Positions 22,485-23,739 of a DNA stretch of 23,739 nucleotides are shown here, piece by piece (positions within the stretch are counted from its first letter, which is position 1; every line of letters begins with the position of its first letter). Below the pieces are notes generated by a model. That model was not told the origin of the DNA. It saw nothing but the letters and a program-made list of their open reading frames with translations, and ran no database searches. Origin of the DNA: a virus; IMG/VR virus record IMGVR_UViG_3300023236_000032, positions 1 through 23,739 of that record; one strand, written 5' to 3'. A program made the position numbers and the translations under genes.

Positions 22485-22544
22485 GGTTGCTAAATTCTTT
22501 ACTTTAACCTTATCTTTTTATACTTAAACGAAAGGGCGATTCTA

Positions 22545-22610
22545 ATGACTAGACCACTACCAGTTCGCAATATGCGAAAAGCCAAAAACAAAAAGCCACC
22601 AAAAAAATGA
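22545..22610 (+). CDS. 21-aa basic micro-ORF coupled to the holin
   Basis: ATG 22545 preceded by AAGGG; the product MTRPLPVRNMRKAKNKKPPKK is very basic with no membrane segment. Its TGA (22608-22610) overlaps the holin ATG (22607) as ATGA, so translation of the holin probably depends on it. It may be a true small protein or a coupling leader that sets holin level. Confidence 0.55.
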   Translation: MTRPLPVRNMRKAKNKKPPKK

Positions 22611-23017
22611 TTGCACTAGCTGGACTACTTGAAATTGGCGGCAAGCTGATTGACAAACTTATCCCAGACCCAACGGCCAAGGCTAATGCGCAGCTGGAAC
22701 TAGCAGCACTTGTGCAAAGCGGTGAGCTGGCAAAGATGGCCAATGAAACCGACCTCTACAAAACGGAGCAAGGAAACCTCACAGAGCGCCTGAAATCCGA
22801 TATGGGTAGTGACAGTTGGCTGTCAAAGAATATACGCCCTATGACCCTCCTAGCCATCCTAGTGGGCTATTTCACGTTCGCCATGATGTCAGCATTCGGT
22901 CTTGACGCAAATTCAGCCTACATTGAGCTTCTCGGCCAGTGGGGTATGCTAATCATGTCGTTTTATTTTGGCGGCCGAACGCTTGAGAAAATCATTGACA
23001 TGAAAGCAAAGAAATAA
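22607..23017 (+). CDS. Holin, 3TM family
   Basis: 136 residues. A hydrophobic N-terminal helix (about 1-19), a soluble acidic helical middle (KANAQLELAALVQSGELA), then SDSWLSKNIRPMTLLAILVGYFTF with TM about 79-97, a short loop, TM about 105-122 and the conserved SFYFGGRTLEKI end. This is the gene-transfer-agent/phage 3TM-type holin pattern. It would open the inner membrane to let the M15 endolysin reach peptidoglycan. It lies two genes before the endolysin and downstream of a candidate promoter. Confidence 0.88.
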   Translation: MIALAGLLEIGGKLIDKLIPDPTAKANAQLELAALVQSGELAKMANETDLYKTEQGNLTERLKSDMGSDSWLSKNIRPMTLLAILVGYFTFAMMSAFGLDANSAYIELLGQWGMLIMSFYFGGRTLEKIIDMKAKK

Positions 23018-23030
23018 TCTGGAGTACGTT

Positions 23031-23225
23031 ATGTCTTTTTGGTTGCCTGTTGTTTTTATTTGTCTCAGTGGCGGCAATTGCGGGTTTGCCAACGGCAGCT
23101 TAACAGCGACAGCCAGCCAGTGCGAGGCGACGAATTACGCGGTCAGACAAAAGCTGGCCACAGACTTAGATGTTGCAAGTTTTAAACTTGTCTGCATAGA
23201 AATAAAGAAAGACGATTTTATATGA
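23031..23225 (+). CDS. Small cysteine-containing protein in the lysis cassette
   Basis: 64 residues. The N-terminus MSFWLPVVFICLSGGNCGFAN is hydrophobic and may be a signal or anchor; cysteines are at 11, 17, 31 and 55. LSGGNC is not a proper lipobox. Similar short proteins beginning FWLPVVF occur in phage lysis regions without assigned function. A role as a periplasmic lysis accessory is inferred from its place between holin and endolysin. GGAG precedes ATG, and its TGA overlaps the endolysin start. Confidence 0.65.
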   Translation: MSFWLPVVFICLSGGNCGFANGSLTATASQCEATNYAVRQKLATDLDVASFKLVCIEIKKDDFI

Positions 23226-23677
23226 AGCTGTCCGCAAACTTCTCGCTGAACGAACTTACCAAGTCTGAGGCGGCAACTCGCAACGGCATATTTAACACCC
23301 CATCTGCGCTTGTCATTGAAAAGTTGCAAGCATTGACTGACAACATCCTGCAACCCTTGCGCGACAAGTTCGGCCCAGTCATTGTTACAAGCGGCTACCG
23401 TTCGCCGGAGGTAAATAAAGCGATTGGTGGCAGCACAAACTCGCATCACTGCTTTGGGTACGCAGCCGATTTTGAGGCGCTTGGGATGGATAACCGCGAG
23501 TTAGCTATATACATCCGAGACTCGCTAACTTATACGCAACTGATACTTGAGTTCTACAATGGCGACCCAGAGTCAGGATGGGTTCACTGTTCTTATGACG
23601 AGGCAGACCTAAAGTGCCAGACTCTTACTGCGCGGCGGGTTAACGGGCGCACTCAATACTCCAACGGGATTCTTTGA
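23222..23677 (+). CDS. Endolysin, M15 family D-Ala-D-Ala-type peptidase
   Basis: 151 residues. After an N-terminal FSLNELTKSEAATRNG, the M15 zinc-peptidase motifs are TSGYRSPEVNKAIGG (56-70), SHHCFGYAADF (zinc ligands H76 and D83) and GWVHCSYD (H122). All expected ligands are present. Members cleave peptide cross-links of peptidoglycan. No signal peptide is seen, so it needs the holin. It starts at an ATGA overlap. No recognisable i-/o-spanin pair is in the window; one may lie beyond the right edge. Confidence 0.9.
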   Translation: MKLSANFSLNELTKSEAATRNGIFNTPSALVIEKLQALTDNILQPLRDKFGPVIVTSGYRSPEVNKAIGGSTNSHHCFGYAADFEALGMDNRELAIYIRDSLTYTQLILEFYNGDPESGWVHCSYDEADLKCQTLTARRVNGRTQYSNGIL

Positions 23678-23739
23678 CCGACCCGCAACGACCACTTCTT
23701 TTGTTGAAAAGAGGTGACCGTTGGCGCACACGTAACGCC
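23674..23739 (+). CDS. Possible TTG-started ORF running off the right edge
   Basis: TTG 23674 overlaps the endolysin TGA by two bases (TTGA) and the frame stays open for 22 codons to the window end, reading TDPQRPLLLLKRGDRWRTRNA. The endolysin and its neighbours use tight overlaps, which makes a coupled gene believable, but the piece is too short for identification and it contains the hairpin below. Confidence 0.35.
   Translation, partial: MTDPQRPLLLLKRGDRWRTRNA
23686..23723 (+). repeat. Strong two-part hairpin at the right edge
   Basis: CACTTCTTTT (23693-23702), loop GTTG, AAAAGAGGTG (23707-23716) makes a 10-bp stem with one G-T pair; outside a 2x2 internal loop, CAACG (23686-23690) pairs with CGTTG (23719-23723). 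No T run follows. It could be an RNA structure, a protein-binding dyad or part of the phage end region. Confidence 0.6.

Noticed and set aside
1-23739. Integrase, repressor, tRNA, toxin-antitoxin or known anti-phage system
   Set aside because: I looked on both strands and found no matching protein pattern, tRNA-like fold or oppositely oriented operon; temperate or virulent lifestyle cannot be judged from this window.

Overview
The window is the late (structural and lysis) half of a tailed double-stranded DNA phage, probably a long non-contractile-tailed siphovirus of a Gram-negative host. Every convincing gene lies on the + strand. Genes are packed with ATGA, GTGA, TAATG or longer stop/start overlaps, there is no rRNA, tRNA, integrase or bacterial housekeeping gene, and the order packaging - head - neck - tail - fibres - lysis is the classical one. 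Base composition is balanced. The host cannot be named from the sequence. The siphovirus call rests on a tape-measure gene, a frameshifted tail-assembly chaperone and a lambda J-type tip protein without any sheath or baseplate genes.

Layout. 1-121: tail end of an unidentified gene, then a Rho-independent terminator (157-181). 193-471: small basic conserved phage protein. 544-1750: an overlapping pair, a ParB-like protein ending in a CPKC knuckle and a Mom-family DNA-modification protein that would protect phage DNA from restriction. 1743-3357: small and large terminase. 3388-7701: DUF4055-type portal, SPP1 gp7-like head morphogenesis protein, coiled-coil scaffold and P22-type coat protein, closed by a hairpin terminator. 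7750-10473: head-tail connector, stopper, tail-completion and tail-terminator proteins and the tail tube. 10476-11179: tail-assembly chaperone with a canonical A AAT TTT -1 slippery site producing a longer G-T fusion. 11164-17165: short tape measure (603 aa), two distal tail proteins, a GNAT-like small protein and the J-like tip protein. 17165-18445: a first tail fibre and two small accessory genes. 18480-19474: three small membrane-protein genes. 19502-22197: a second adhesin module with a collagen-like/YadA-like chimeric fibre. 22241-22447: a small membrane ORF or gene remnant. 22455-22484: a good sigma-70-like promoter with a dyad. 22545-23677: lysis genes (micro-ORF, 3TM-type holin, small cysteine-containing protein, M15 peptidase endolysin). 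A possible TTG-started ORF and a strong hairpin sit at the right edge.

How it works together: terminase packages DNA through the portal into a coat/scaffold procapsid; the neck proteins close the head and join the tail, whose length is set by the tape measure with the help of the chaperone; J and two different fibre modules recognise the host; holin plus M15 endolysin lyse it. The most unusual features are the ParB-CPKC/Mom overlap (recalling the Com/Mom translational control of phage Mu but with a different partner), the programmed frameshift, the two-frame small gene after the coat gene, and a membrane-protein cluster embedded between two fibre modules.
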